Notes: a model not told the origin generated them from the sequence alone. A stretch of DNA of 64,000 nt from Vesta saturnalis (GCA_036346205.1 JARFJB010001910.1:3584501-3648500), one strand, 5' to 3'. Shown: positions 12,796 through 25,060, counted from the stretch's first letter. Translations and numbers: made by a program.

Positions 12796-13179
12796 ATGCC
12801 TGTTCATCAACCTTATTCCCCAATGTCCTTGAAGAAACGAAGCCTCAACTTCAATGCATTATTAGCCTTTGCTAATAAAGGTGATGAGAAAACGATTCAG
12901 TGCTGCTTCCGGGGAAGAACCACACGACTACCTGAAGATGAAGATGAACCGCAAAAAAGTGTTATCATTGTGTTGATGGTACTGCTGCTAGTGACGATCG
13001 GTCGGAGGTTTCCTTTTCTGTACTGTGAATTCTTCAGACGGCATACATGTGGATTCATCTCTGAGGTGTCCACTCGTGGCTGGATCGCAGGTTTCCTCTT
13101 CTGCCTTCTTCCTGGAATCCGCTGCGCAAGCTGGGTCCGTTTGTACATGTATTCTGTGTATCCGTTCTATGACAATTAA
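12796..13179 (+). CDS. Hypothetical small membrane protein or gene relic
   Basis: A 127-codon frame in a stretch less AT-rich than its surroundings. Visible features: a basic N-terminus (LKKRS, residues 12-16), a Cys pair at 36-37, an acidic patch PEDEDE (46-51), a hydrophobic segment VIIVLMVLLLVTIG (56-69) and a second weaker one, GWIAGFLFCLLPGI (95-108), ending in an aromatic tail. Two helices with LPG after the second recall small two-helix proteins such as TMEM230/TMEM134, but the match is too weak to name it. Overlapping frames of 63-83 codons on both strands at 12897-13276 show stop-poor sequence in several frames, so a frameshifted processed copy is equally possible. No promoter or splice site is assigned. 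Confidence 0.3.
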   Translation: MPVHQPYSPMSLKKRSLNFNALLAFANKGDEKTIQCCFRGRTTRLPEDEDEPQKSVIIVLMVLLLVTIGRRFPFLYCEFFRRHTCGFISEVSTRGWIAGFLFCLLPGIRCASWVRLYMYSVYPFYDN

Positions 13180-15170
13180 ATACATACGCGTAACGCGTTT
13201 TTTCAAAATCAAGCTTATGAAATTTATTTATACTCAATTTTACCAAGTTGCAAAAGGTCGTTGGTATACAATGTAATCAAGTTCACCTTAATGCCTTATT
13301 GAAAATTTGAGTGTTTCAAAAATCTTAAACAAATTTCTGCCGATGCAATTTATACGTAATATATAGGTTGTGTCACAATATATTGTTTATTTTTTTATTC
13401 TTATTAGAACAACAAACTCAAAAATAGAACTAGGAGTATATTAACATCAAACCTAAAAGTGTCTGTTTCTATTGACCTTTGAATGGTTGAAAGGAAGGGT
13501 CATTTGGTTTGTAGTTTCGTTTTGTTAACACCGCCTTACTATAAATACTTGATTTACGAATCGCTTTTACAAGAAAAAGATTATTTGGTAATGAAATTTA
13601 CTATAACGTCGCAGGTAATTAGCAACTTGAAAGGACTACAAAGAATAATAGCAATTGTAATAATAATAATAATCAGTAATCATTAGAACAGAAACGATAG
13701 TTATGCGTGTGTGCACAAACTTGCGGACCAAGGCGGAAACAACTGCGAATACTCGTAAAACTAGTTTCTGAACGTGTTATACACACAGTTTCGTGTACTG
13801 TTCATTAAAAACATTTTTGAAAATATGTGAGATGCCATCATCATAATATTATTTATTTCGGCAGCACTGCTCATCGTGGTAAATGAGCGAAAGCTGCGAG
13901 CAAAATATTCCTGCGTCAAAAATCACTCGTGCCAAACTACAAATCTTTATCGGCTTTCGCTTAAATATAGGTCTCTGGATAATTTTAAGGATGGAAGCAC
14001 AAATAAGAAAGTATCGATTAACCGTATCATATGCTCCATCATGTAATTGTTTCTTCATTAGCGTCGAATCGAGGCCCTTGGAATATTCAGAGGGCCTCGG
14101 TCGATCCCCCAAGTAGGCTGTATGAGTAATAAATGATAGTTATACTCATGATACGTATATACTGTGTTTGTTTAATACTGCCTTAGCCAATGTAGGTTGT
14201 ATTTAGGTGTATTTAGTTCTAAACAATAGTAACGTGTTTATTAAAATTAACAATATGTATGCAGGGTGTTACCTAATTGGAGGAAATGCTAAACTTGTAT
14301 TTTTTTGCTGAGACACTTATATTATTAATTTTTTTAATTCTGCTAACTTTTTCTGTTTCTTACAGTATATTAGACAATATATAATATATAATGTTATGTT
14401 TTTATTACTAAAACAATTATGTGTAAACGCAAATATTATTTTGTTTTTCTTTTCAGGTAAGTGCTTAACCCTTTACGATCTCTACATTTTCATGTTAGTC
14501 AGGTAAGTCAGAAATTTGACGCTTATAAATAATCTTGATGAAGAAAGATTTCAAATTCTTTACATAACAGGTTTTTTGAAACTCCATAGATATCTTTAGT
14601 AGTCTCTGGAACCCAAGTTACGCTGCAAAACCAATAGTCATTAAAAAAACGAGTTATCACATATAACTTTGCATACCTGCTAGATTTAGAATATTTTAGG
14701 AAACTAATTGATAGACATTGTTTAACGCTGAAAATAATAGGCTGAACATTTCTTGCGAAATGTGTCAAAAACTATTCGTGTTTTTATTATGTTCACATTT
14801 TCACGAGTAACGTTCGATCATTTTACGAGCTTTAAACGTTTTAATATATTACAGCTATCCTCCTCATTAAAAATGGGAATGTCAACGAATATTTTGCCAA
14901 CAAAATTTTCAAAAATCTTTAATAAACTTGTGAAATTTAAATGAAAATAGTATTTGAGCTATTGCGAACCACGGAAAGGAAGTATATACCCTTACCCCAC
15001 AGGGCGATCACTACCAAAATCACGAATTTTTAGATATTCGGCTCAAAATATTTATAACACACGCACGTATTCAAAGCGCATATACACGCAAAAATTTGTT
15101 CAGTGTATTACTTTTCTCCATGTATGCTTTCCCAGCGGTACACAATAGGCCGGCTACCACTTCCGTCCAT
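13180..15170. other. AT-rich DNA, no gene recognised
   Basis: Short frames (63-87 codons) at 13483-13686, 13849-14116, 14523-14944 and 14954-15148 have no recognisable motifs. 'gaggcccttggaatattcagagggcctcgg' near 14072-14101, split by its loop, forms a short hairpin GAGGCCCT/AGGGCCTC. A CAGGGTGTTACC motif at 14263 resembles mariner-type termini but is unpaired. Confidence 0.4.
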
Positions 15171-15269
15171 CTTTTAAAGTTTCTGGTTTACTTTTCATAT
15201 AACGGTCCGATCCTTAGCAGCGTCTCCAGATATTCAGTTATTTTTTAGCAATTTTTACTGTCCACGGGT

Positions 15270-16590
15270 ATATGTATAGCAAAGTACTAGCAAAATACCC
15301 GTTCTATTCAGTTATTTTTTAGGAATTCTGCAGGTAATTGATACGGGTTGTAAGCTCAAATTATTCGCTACGGGGTTGTCATATTCACTTTTTAAAAAAC
15401 CAGTCACCTTTTATTTTCCACGGGTATACGTATAGCAAAGTACTAGTAAAATACCCGTGCTTCGTAACGGGATGGTATTCCGACAGACACTAATACAAAC
15501 CTAATCGGCCTGACCTGGGCGTTGAATTTCAAACTCAATTTCCCACCATCTGATATTGGTTTCGAAACGCTTTATAAATATATTCCCGAAATCATGTTTA
15601 ATTTGAAAGATTTCTAAGATGCTTTTGCTCAAGGAACCCAACAATTCATTTCATTTCCTCTCCCGTAGCACTTTCCTGAACTTCGTAAATTTCATAATGA
15701 CCTTTATTTGATACCCAACGTGATATTTTACAATACTCTGAACTTTCAACCTCTAAAACTACCCTTGAGAGATGATTAATTTCATAATTGCCTTTTTCTT
15801 GTTTTTGTCAACTATTTTCCATCCTATTGATACTCCACACGCTATACTTGGTTCAGAAAACTTTACATCACTTCCTTTTCTACCTGTTAGGGGATGATTT
15901 CAGGGGAAAATATAAACGTCTGCTTTTTATTTCTTAAGGAACATCTAAATATCAATTATCATGTTTCTGGGCTTAACGGCTTTTGATATATATTCACTTT
16001 ATTTAAACAAACCTCTAAAACTAACCTTGAGAGATGATTAATTTCATAATTGCCTTTTCCTTGTTTTTGTCAACTATTTTACATCCTCTTGATACTCCAC
16101 ACGGTATTCTTGGTTCAGAAAATTTACATCACTTCCTTTTCTACCCGTTAGGGGATGATTTCGGGGGAAAATCTAAATATCTGTTTTTTTATTTCTTAAG
16201 GAACATCTAAATATTAATTATAATGTTTCTGGGCTTAACGTCTTTTGAGATATATTCACTCTGTTTAAACAATTCATCCGCATTTGGAACCCTATTCCAC
16301 CCCCTGAGTTAAAATTTAAAAATAAACGATGAAACATAGGGCTGTTCGATTATTAATGAGAATTGATTCTTCGATTTTCAACTGTCCGGGCTTACGAAAA
16401 TGCCTAATTTGTAACCCTCTTAGGGGTTGAGTTTCAATAAGTCCTTCTTTAGGTGCGTCTACGTGATAAGAGATGCATACTACTCAAAGTTGAAATTTCT
16501 AGACCTAACAGTGTGACCTGGGCGTTCATTGATGAGTGAGTGAGTCAGTCAGTGAGTGAGTTAGGACAAAGCCTTTGATTAATATAGATC
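15270..16590. repeat. Dispersed repeat with CCACGGGTAT motif
   Basis: The motif GTATAGCAAAGTACTAG, bounded by CACGGGTAT before and AAAATACCCGT after, occurs twice (about 15264-15302 and 15418-15456). The second copy continues into 'gcttcgtaacgggatgg'. The right edge is marked by a (GTGA)n-like stretch (about 16530-16560) and 'cctttgattaatatag'. This layout recalls repeats common in arthropod genomes. No transposase or reverse transcriptase remains. Confidence 0.5.
15749..16272. repeat. ~262-bp direct tandem duplication
   Basis: AACCTCTAAAACTACCCTTG at 15749 recurs as AACCTCTAAAACTAACCTTG at about 16011. Both are followed by the same series: 'gagagatgattaatttcata', 'gatactccacac', 'cacttccttttctac', 'ttaggggatgattt' and 'tgtttctgggcttaacg'. 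Substitutions are scattered, so the duplication is not recent. It lies inside the repeat at 15270-16590. Confidence 0.85.
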
Positions 16591-18160
16591 TCAGAATTAA
16601 GATGTTTTTTTAGGTTTGCGACAGGATCAGACGTACGAAAAATTAGGTCACTAAATTTCGACGGTCTGTTGTCGTATCGCCCTTGGTCTATTACATTTTT
16701 TCTTACTACTTAAAAAAGACTGAACCGATAGAAGTGAACTTTTACAGATATATTCTTGTAAGAAAGAAAATGTTAAAAAAAAATTACAGTATGTGAATAT
16801 CAAACTAGTTTACCAGTTCATACATTTTTGCAAATAGTTTTTATAAAAAAAAAATTGCAATAATGTCTATTTTTTGTAAGATGTCAAATTTTGGGTGGAA
16901 TGAATTCTGTTCTGACCATTGAGACCTGGGGTCCGTTTTATTCTCTGTATTTTGGTTTACTCAGTTGTAACCACGATGTTTCGTTTTTCTAAAATCATCG
17001 CCAGAGCAATTTTTTTTGATAATACAGACGTAGAAACCTGAGGATAGAATTGCAAATAGGATTGACTACTGGAGCTCCCATGGCGTCTCAGTTTAACTTC
17101 CAGGCCAATTTACAATACCAACAAACATTAAATAAAATATTCTTATTTTAATTTGAATTTTATTAAATATTTCTATTCTTTTGATACCAGTGATACATTG
17201 AGATATTTTTTCATAGTAGGTATAACCACGGTGTATATACACCGTGGGTATAACCTATGTTCATAAATACGCAACCTATAAACATGTTATAAGATCCATG
17301 TTTTGTTAATGGTACTACAAATCACCTCTAACCTTGGTTAAATTTGTCATCATTCTTTAAGTTTTTTTTTTTTGACATCTTTTGTCCCCACATACTAAAC
17401 AATCTATCCAGTCACTTCAGTGCTTACTCATGTATTTTATTGAACATCCCCTAATCATAGAACACACTCGACTAATTCTTAAAAATTTATTCATTTTGCG
17501 TGTTAATTGGTGTGTTGTAAAAGTCATAAGATAAGACGTCGAGAGACTATTCCACTAGTAGACATTATCAATCCTTTTATCATGGAATTGCTCATTTAAA
17601 TACTCTCGTCTTGAAATAACAATGTACCAAACATTCGATTGCAATATCTTAACCTCCGACATATACTTTGTGAACATTGTTATTAGGTGAGACAAAGAAA
17701 CATTTTTATACTTTATATGTTCTGCCACTTTTTGTGTGTATTTTGAAAGAATGTAACACATTATTAGTTTTTGGAGACTAAAACCCCACAAGAGCCAAAC
17801 TTAAAGGTTACAAATGCAGCATGGTTAAATAAATAAGTTCCTATTATGTCGTTTCTACAAAAGTAAAAAATAATTTCATCCATAGCGCACTCTGTGTTTA
17901 TGTAAAACAAGAAGACGAGTCAAATAATATTGACGTAAAGACGTAAGCTGCGTGCGTGTTTGTGCACAGTTACGAAAAAGAAAGTGTAACTTTACTGTCG
18001 CTTCCGAAACACACACTATTCTCTTCTTGTTTCTCACTTGGACTAGACATCAACGCATTCTTTAAAAAATAAAGCTGTGACACAATTTAAATCTAAGTCA
18101 GTATGGTGCGCACATAACGTCGAAAGAGTCTTGTGCCTGTCTGTGCACAATGTTACTCGG
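16590..18160. other. AT-rich DNA, no gene recognised
   Basis: No coding region supported; a 78-codon minus frame at 17555-17791 has no motif. The only structure is the palindrome at 17226-17247. Confidence 0.4.
17219..17256. repeat. Perfect 22-bp palindrome between direct repeats
   Basis: CCACGGTG-TATATA-CACCGTGG (17226-17247) is a perfect palindrome. GGTATAACC occurs directly on its left (17219-17227) and again on its right (17248-17256 region, GGTATAACC after one G). The layout could be the scar of a tiny hairpin insertion or a protein-binding dyad. Confidence 0.75.
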
Positions 18161-19314
18161 CCGCTAGATCAACACAACTATATGATAGTTATGTAGCTAT
18201 TGTGCAAAGCACAACTTTTCCAAAATATTTTTTGATTTGATTTTTTTTTTTTAATTTTTTTAAATACTAAATTTTAAATACGAAATTTATTTTTGATGTA
18301 TAATTGTATGGTAATTTTATGCTTGCCCCTACATATTTAAATTTGATAATTTTAATACGTCAAGATATTTCTACGATTCAAGAAACAAAAAAATTTTCCC
18401 ATCACATATGTTTGAATTTTTTTTTATTTTTATGTAAACTATCAGCCAAGTTTTCGCCTATAAATCCTGTCCCTTTAATTTAAACACGTCATTAGAGGTT
18501 AGCAGTGTAAGAGGAATGTTTTCTGGACAAATTTTGGAAAATGTTACATCACTTCAATGGACATCCCAGAAACAATCAAATTGAGTAAACCAAAATCTGT
18601 GCTGCATTAGAAATCGTCTTGGGGCAATGGTTTCATCTGGTGGGAAAACAGTGTTCGGTTAAAAACATAATGAAATTTGTTTTACAAAACAAAAATTCAA
18701 TTAAATCAATTTATTATTACTTATATTCGCGGAATTAAACAATCACAACTAACTTAGACTGAAAACAGCTATCGATAATTATCACTTATGTCATTTCGGT
18801 TACTAAGCAATAAAAATGTCTTATGAATCAGTTATTGTACCTTCCCTAATGGTATTTTCAATTAGTTTTGAATATTAAATCGAATTCATATATTATGATT
18901 TTTTGGAAATGGAATAATAATGTTTCTAGTTTTTCATGAATAATTTATTTGAATAGTGTTGGCAATGTCTGAACTTGTTACTAGAGTGTCAAAAATATCA
19001 TCATAGAAACTATTTTTCTAACCAAATATCTCTCGTGCATTGTTAAATGAGCTCATATTTTATCACAACTTTCTTAAGCACTTTGCTTTTGGCCCTCTGC
19101 CTTCGGCATACGACTATTACCCAGCAACACGCTTTCTAAAACTGGTAAAATTATTTCGTATAATTACCTATGTCTATGGGATATTACACTGAAAATAAAG
19201 TGTTAATAGATGCTTCCATATTTATTCACCATTTTCGTTGGGGTAGCAGTAAAATTGATTTGTTTCTGAGCTCTATGTCCGATTAGTGTTTGTCAATATT
19301 TGGGCGGAATGTTG

Positions 19315-19317
<3 letters not shown>

Positions 19318-19369
<52 letters not shown>
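19318..19369. repeat. (TA)n microsatellite
   Basis: About 50 bp of uninterrupted TA repeats, directly abutting the left end of the mariner-like element. Confidence 0.98.
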
Positions 19370-19372
<3 letters not shown>

Positions 19373-21625
19373 CCGGGTGTAACAGGATCATGATACACCC
19401 CACTTTTCTCCTTTCGTTTTGAAGATAATTGATTGATATCCTATATACATAATAAGTGGCACTTTTTGACATAATAAGCGATTTCCATTTCCGGTTTCGC
19501 ATGAAGTGACACTAACTTTCGATTTTTAAATGGAACATTTTTGAATTCTGCATGATTTTCTGAATCCAACGATGCCAAATAAGTGACATTTCAAACGTAA
19601 ATATTTTTTAGAATATAATTTTTAGTTTTCCATTGAAGTGCACCATGACGGTTCCGATTTATTCTAAATGACCCGTGTAATGGTAGAAAAATCCCGTCAA
19701 AAATACTAAATTACGTGATTTATGAGTAAATAATATTCTTCTAAATGGTTTTTGGGGCAAAACTCATTTTTTTCAAAAGGAACCATATTGGTACCGTGGT
19801 ACCATTTATTTCTACTATTACTAAGGAACTTATTCATATGTCTTATTAAAATGTGCGATAAATACAAACAAAATTACAGCTAAAAGAAAATAAGAAAATA
19901 CAATATCGGTGTTTTTATTGTGTCTTTAAAAATTATTTAAAATTCTTGTTAATTGTGTTCAAAATTCCGCCAATTTATACAAGAGTTGAAAAAATGGACA
20001 TGCTAATTATTTACGGGGAATGTAGAAAAAATGCCGTGGCAGCTAAAGATCTTTATGGCGAACGATATCCCAATAGACAATGTCCAGCGAGAAATTATTT
20101 TAAACGTCTTGAAAATCAATTTTTTGAAGAAAGCCTAACAATGATCCCGAAGAAAATTTCATTGTTGACGAAGGAACGGAAATTAATGTTTTGGCTCGAG
20201 TAGAAGTTGATAAGAATGTTTCTTTAAGGCAAATTGGGTTTGAATGGGAAATCAGTCACCAAACGGTAAGCCGAATTTTGCACAAATACCACTATAAATC
20301 TTTTAAATACCAATTGCACCAGCACTTGTACGAAAATGATTACGAACGTAGGATAGAATATTGCAATTGGATTTTGCAGAATAACGTGCAGCCAAACAAT
20401 GATTTTTTGAGAATGATTTTATTTTCGGACGAGTCTAGGTTTACAAATTTGGGATTATTTAACCGACAAAATACAAAATATTGGTCACAAGAAAATCAAA
20501 ATTTATTATGGGAGGGTAACTTTCAAGTGCGGTTCGGTTTCAATGTTTGGCTGGGAATAATCGGTAGTAAAATCGGTCCAATAATATTTGAAGGACCCCT
20601 GACTGGTGCCAGATACTTGAGATTCCTGCAAAATGAGATTGAGGACATTTTAGATAAGTTACCTTTGGATTTAAGACAGGGAATGTATTTCCAACAAGAT
20701 GGCGCTCCTCCCCATAATTGAAGGCTAGTAATTGATTACGTTCAACAGAGATTCAGAGAAAACGTAATTTCGACTAATGGTCTTGTGAGGTGGCCGCCAA
20801 GGTCACCTGATTTAACACTCCTTAATTTATTTATTTGGGGTCATTTGAAAAATATTGTCTACGCAACAGCCGTTACAACCCGTGAAGACCTGGAGCTACG
20901 TATAAGATGCGCAATTAATAGCATAACGGCCCAGCAATTGGCGAACGTTCTTCGAGAAACGGCGATAAGAGTTCAGAAGTGCATTGACGTTAATGGGCAG
21001 CATTTTGAACAACAGCTGTAATATTTTGTGTTCATTTTTGTATTCCAAAGCCACCTTATGTGTAACAAGATAATTATAAATAAATTGTATCTTCTTATTT
21101 TCTTTTAGTAGTAATTTTGTTTGTATTTATCGCACATTTTAATAAGACATATGAATAAGTTCCTTAGTAATAGTACTAACAAATGGTACCACGGTACCAA
21201 TATGGTTCCATTTGAAAAGAATTAGTTTTGCCCCAAAAACCATTTTGATGAACATTATTTGCTCATAAATCACGTAATTTAGTATTTTTGACGGAATTTC
21301 GATTTTTCTACCATTACACGGGTCATTTAGAATAAATCGGAACCGTCATGGCACACTTAAATGGAAAACTAAAAATTATATTATAAAGAATATTGACGTT
21401 TGAAATGTCACTTATTTCGCATTGTTGGATTCAGAAAATCATGCAGAATTCAAAAATGCAAGAATATACAGGGTCTGCCTTTAAAAATCGAAAGTTAGTG
21501 TCATTTCCGGAAATGAAAAAAAAGTCGCTTATTATGTCAAAAAGTGCCACGTATTATGTATATAGGATATCCCAAGTTTCAATCAATTATCTTCAAAACG
21601 AATTATATGCCACATTAGTATTTGT
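19373..21625 (+). mobile_element. Mariner/IS630-type element with ~500-bp inverted repeats
   Basis: The left repeat (19373 to about 19880) starts CCGGGTGTAACAGG and reads inverted from about 21108 to 21625. Shared blocks include 'tttgtttgtatttatcgcac', 'taagacatatgaataagttc', 'ggtaccacggtaccaatatg', 'ataaatcacgtaatttagta' and 'ttacacgggtcatttagaat'. The right terminus cannot be aligned beyond 'atcttcaaaacga', so about 50 bp of outer repeat is lost or diverged there. The repeats nearly abut the transposase frame (19946-21021), leaving little other sequence. CCGGGTGT is shared with the element at 58617. Confidence 0.8.
19946..21021 (+). pseudogene. Mariner-like transposase, two disabling lesions
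   Basis: This is a DDE transposase of the insect mariner-like group. The N-terminal part has the helix-turn-helix signature (MLIIYGECRKNAVAAKDLY, near 19999). SLRQIG and TVSRILHKYHYK form the second DNA-binding helix region. The catalytic core shows FSDESRF (first Asp, near 20424), QQDGAPPHN (second Asp, near 20694) and WPPRSPDLTLLNLFIWGHLK near 20790. In relatives the last motif has Asp where this copy has Asn (LLN), so the third catalytic residue is lost. The C-terminus (QKCIDVNGQHFE) is typical. A frameshift near 20145 separates the first part, and a TGA after PPHN (20719-20721) interrupts the core. Otherwise it is well preserved, consistent with fairly recent inactivation. Confidence 0.88.
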
Positions 21626-22869
21626 CAGGATTTGGACCAAGTGTTACCTAAAATCTGTATTTATTGAACTTTGCCTAAAATGAATTAGTTTGATGACTAA
21701 GAGCTAAATTCTGTGACACCAGTGTTGATCAGTATTGGGGCCTAATGTTGCTCAAAATTTCTATTCATATACCAATTTAATTGGTGTTGCGACAAAGTAC
21801 GCAGCTATATTATGTTTCCCATGAGTGCCCGTGAGCATTTAAGTCTGATAAATTATCAACCACACGAGCGCACGACAAAGGAAGTCACAACTATCGACAA
21901 TATTATATAAGTCATAATTATCCATAGCTGTTTTCAGTCTAAGTTTGTTGAGATTGTTTAATTTCGCGAATATAACTAAAAATAAATTGATTTAATTGAA
22001 TTTTTGTTTTGTAAAACAAATTTCATTGTATTTTTAACGGAACACTTACCAAGATTTTCTCAGAAAACATTACTCTTACACTGCTGACCTCTCATGATGT
22101 GTTTAAATTAAAGGAGCAGGATTTATAGGCGAAAATTTGTCTGATATGTGATATTAAAGTTTGTTTCACTCATAAATAAATCACAAATATTTTATTTCTT
22201 TTCAGTTTTACACACAAGAATACATTTCAAAATAATAAAGTTTACATAAAAATAAAACAAATTATTCCGCATTGTTAAACATGTGATGGGAAAACTTTTT
22301 TGTTTCTTGAATCGTAGAAATATCTTCATTTTTAAAATGTTCAAATTTAAATATGTAGATACAAGCATAATTCAGCATACAAGTATACAGAAGTGTCTCC
22401 AAAAATAAATTTCGTTTAAGTATTTAAAAAAATTAAAAAAAAAAACTTGATCGAATCTGAAAATATTTTGGAAAAGTTGCGCTTTGCACAATAGGTACAT
22501 AACTATCATATAGTTGTGTTGGTCTAGCGGACGTAGTTCCCAGTGATGAGATTCCAAAGATATTTTCGGAAATTAGCTGCACAGAATATTGATATTAGAT
22601 AGACCTCCTACTGAGTGTCAAAAAGAGCCACTTATCATTTCACAATTTGTATATTCGAATGCGCTGGAGATCCTTTTTCCAAACATAATTGTGCTAAGAA
22701 ATTTAACAGTAACAATAACAAATAAATAATTATTTGAGTATTTATCGGTTATCTACAATAATAATTAATGTTTCAGCGCTGATTTCAAACTTTTAACTCA
22801 AATATCTCGGCAAGTAGCGGGTTTAGCGGAAGGGGAGAGGTAACGTTCGATAGCTGATTTTTTAGTCGC

Positions 22870-23721
22870 ATTGGCGCGTACCACCCTTACGCTGTGGAAG
22901 CGTATTTGTGCAACGGTTTTTCACGGCTAAAACGCAGGTTTTGTAATCATTTTAAAATCAGGCGTGTTAATGATGGACCAAGTGTTCAGTTGATTAAGTG
23001 GTGGTTAGCGAAGTTTAGAAAAACGGGATGTATGCTAGACCATTCAAGTGGACCTCAAAATAGACCTGTGCGATCAATTGAAAACATTAACCGAGTTGCC
23101 GCTGCGATCGAGGAGCATATGTAAAGATCAGTTGGAAAGCATTTTGCTTCTTTAAATATCCAGCGTTCAAATCATTAAATAATTTTGGCCTTAGACTTAA
23201 AGTTACATCCTGATAAATTACAAATTGTTCAAAAAATCAAACCTGGAGAATACAATAAGCGGAAAATTTACTGTCAGAAGATGTTAGACGTTTTTTCAGA
23301 AGAAAATGGGATGGACAAGATGAATCACATTTATTACCTCCAAGGGTACGTGAATCGCCAAAATTGCTGTTACTGGCCATCCAGCAATCCTAAGCAAAAG
23401 CATCAGAAAGCTTTACATAGCGCAATATAGTCTAAGAAAATCGTAGGGCCATTTTTCTTTAAGAATGACCACGATGCAAACGGTTATAGTGACGAAGTAA
23501 GCGGTATATCGAAATAATTAATATCTTTTTTGTATCGCAGCTACGAGCAGAGGATGTTGACACGCAGATGTGTGATTTCAGCCACTGCCCACACAGTTAG
23601 GATGTCCATGGACACAATCAGAGCTCTATTTCCAGGAAAAATTATAAGTCGCTTTGGAGGCATTTCGCGAACTGTATTGTGCAAAAAATCATCATCCACA
23701 AGAAGTCTAAGGTTATCCTAA
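22870..23721 (+). pseudogene. Decayed mariner-like transposase (DUF4817-type N-terminus)
   Basis: Pieces in several frames follow the family order. YHPYAVEAYLCNGFSR and the following FCNHFKIRR match the N-terminal helix-turn-helix. WWLAKFRKTGCMLDHSSG and RPVRSIENINRVAAAIEEH match the DUF4817 linker. Next come LHPDKLQIVQKIKPGEY, KRKIYCQKMLDVF, GYVNRQNCCYW and, further on, HTVRMSMDTIRALFPGKIIS with RFGGISRT, which corresponds to the region after the second catalytic Asp. The DDE core has lost its first two Asp motifs to substitutions and frameshifts, and the SPDL box is absent. It is clearly inactive and older than the neighbouring copy at 19946. Confidence 0.82.
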
Positions 23722-25060
23722 GGTTCAGGGTTTTCAGGAACGTCGACTAACATTTGATTTGTTTGATTAAATTCGAAGATTTTCATTTTCCCATGTTGCA
23801 AAGCATTTCTCTGTCTGACCTCTTTCCACCTCATCAATATCGTCTTCCACAGGCACTATGTCTACTGTAAAGAGAAAAAATATGTATTACTTTATAATAA
23901 AACTAAGAGAAAATATTAAAATTAGGTATAATGAAAACATTTTCAATGATACTGCCACACCCTTGTTTTGCACCATCTTCCCCTACTTAGGTTTTTCCCA
24001 AAATAATACTTTCCTTAACCTGACAAATACCTTCGTTGATTTGACAAATTGTCCGAGTATATATTGAACAAAAAATTAAATACTATAGTTTGACTTATTC
24101 ATCTTCATCACGGACAGAAGAATGTAGATTCTGAGACATTTCATATACAGTTAATTTATGCTGATTTCTTTACTATATGTTAGTCTTTTATACTCCCGAA
24201 GGTCCTGGCTGACTGAACTAATTTATAAATTGTCACAAGTGCATTTCACATTTCAGAATACACGGAACACAACTCGCTTGCGGACCAAGTACTGACTAAT
24301 AACATCAACAAAGGTGTTGACAGCGCCAAATGGCGTCAGCCGCAAATAGCATGGGGTAGGCTTGCCGCCAATTGGCGTCATCAGGGTTAAAATACAAAGT
24401 TCGTAATTTTTTTTTCTAACATGAAATAAATTTGTTTTTTCTAAAAAAGTGTTTCTGCTAAATAAACTAAACTGCATGAATTCATTCAAAAACATGTATA
24501 TAACAATTACAAAAAATTTCATCATTATATGTTTAATAGGTTATGAGAAAAGTGTATCTAAACGATGAAAGGTGTTCCCATTTAAAAAAAATTGAAGGCC
24601 CCACCGTGGCATGCTCCCCTTAATGTCCATCGAGTATATTATAATAACTGTTTTTGTATTTATTTGTTGTCGCTACTTGCGCTTTTTTAATAACATGAAA
24701 ACGATACGTGTTATGTAACACTTATCAGTTAATTGAAATGTGATGGTTCAAATTTTGAAATTTGTGTTATTTCATTGGTCGACGGGGTTAGGTTGACATG
24801 TGTATGCAATAGTCAACAGTAATTACATATGTGGTGATAATTTTTTGATAATTCTAACTAGATTCACGAATCTTTGTCGCTATAGAAATCTAAAGAGTGG
24901 ACGAGGTCCACGAGTGGGATTTCTTAATAACAAAGATGAGTGCTAAACCTAGATAATAAAACCTAAATAAAAAATTATTACCACGAATGTAATTCGTTGT
25001 GTTTATTTTTTAAACTGTCGCAAAATGTTAAACAAGTATGTAGGTATCTTTATGAAATAA
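23722..25060. other. AT-rich DNA; dispersed repeat copy at 24635-24820
   Basis: No gene recognised. The segment 24635-24820 matches 47895-48105 and 50354-50563: 'tatttatttgttgt', 'gaaaacgat', 'taacacttat', 'gttaattgaaatgtgat', 'ggggttaggttgacatgtgt' and 'atgcaatagtca' occur in the same order. The 90-codon minus frame at 24253-24525 has no motif. Confidence 0.55.

Larger units (their letters stand above)
18161..22530. mobile_element. Large fold-back repeat enclosing a mariner-like element
   Basis: The left arm (about 18161-18795) and right arm (about 21905-22530) are inverted copies. CCGCTAGATCAACACAAC starts the left arm and its near-complement ends the right. 'aagaaacaaaaaaattttcc', 'cgcctataaatcctg', 'ttttacaaaacaaaaattca' and 'gactgaaaacagct' all recur inverted in the right order. 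The arms are diverged, with indels. The spacer holds the mariner-like element at 19373-21625, so the fold-back is either its older host or an outer composite structure. Confidence 0.75.

Noticed and set aside
13636..13690. 'aataataataataatcagtaatcat' stretch as a regulatory site
   Set aside because: Simple AT-rich microsatellite without further support.
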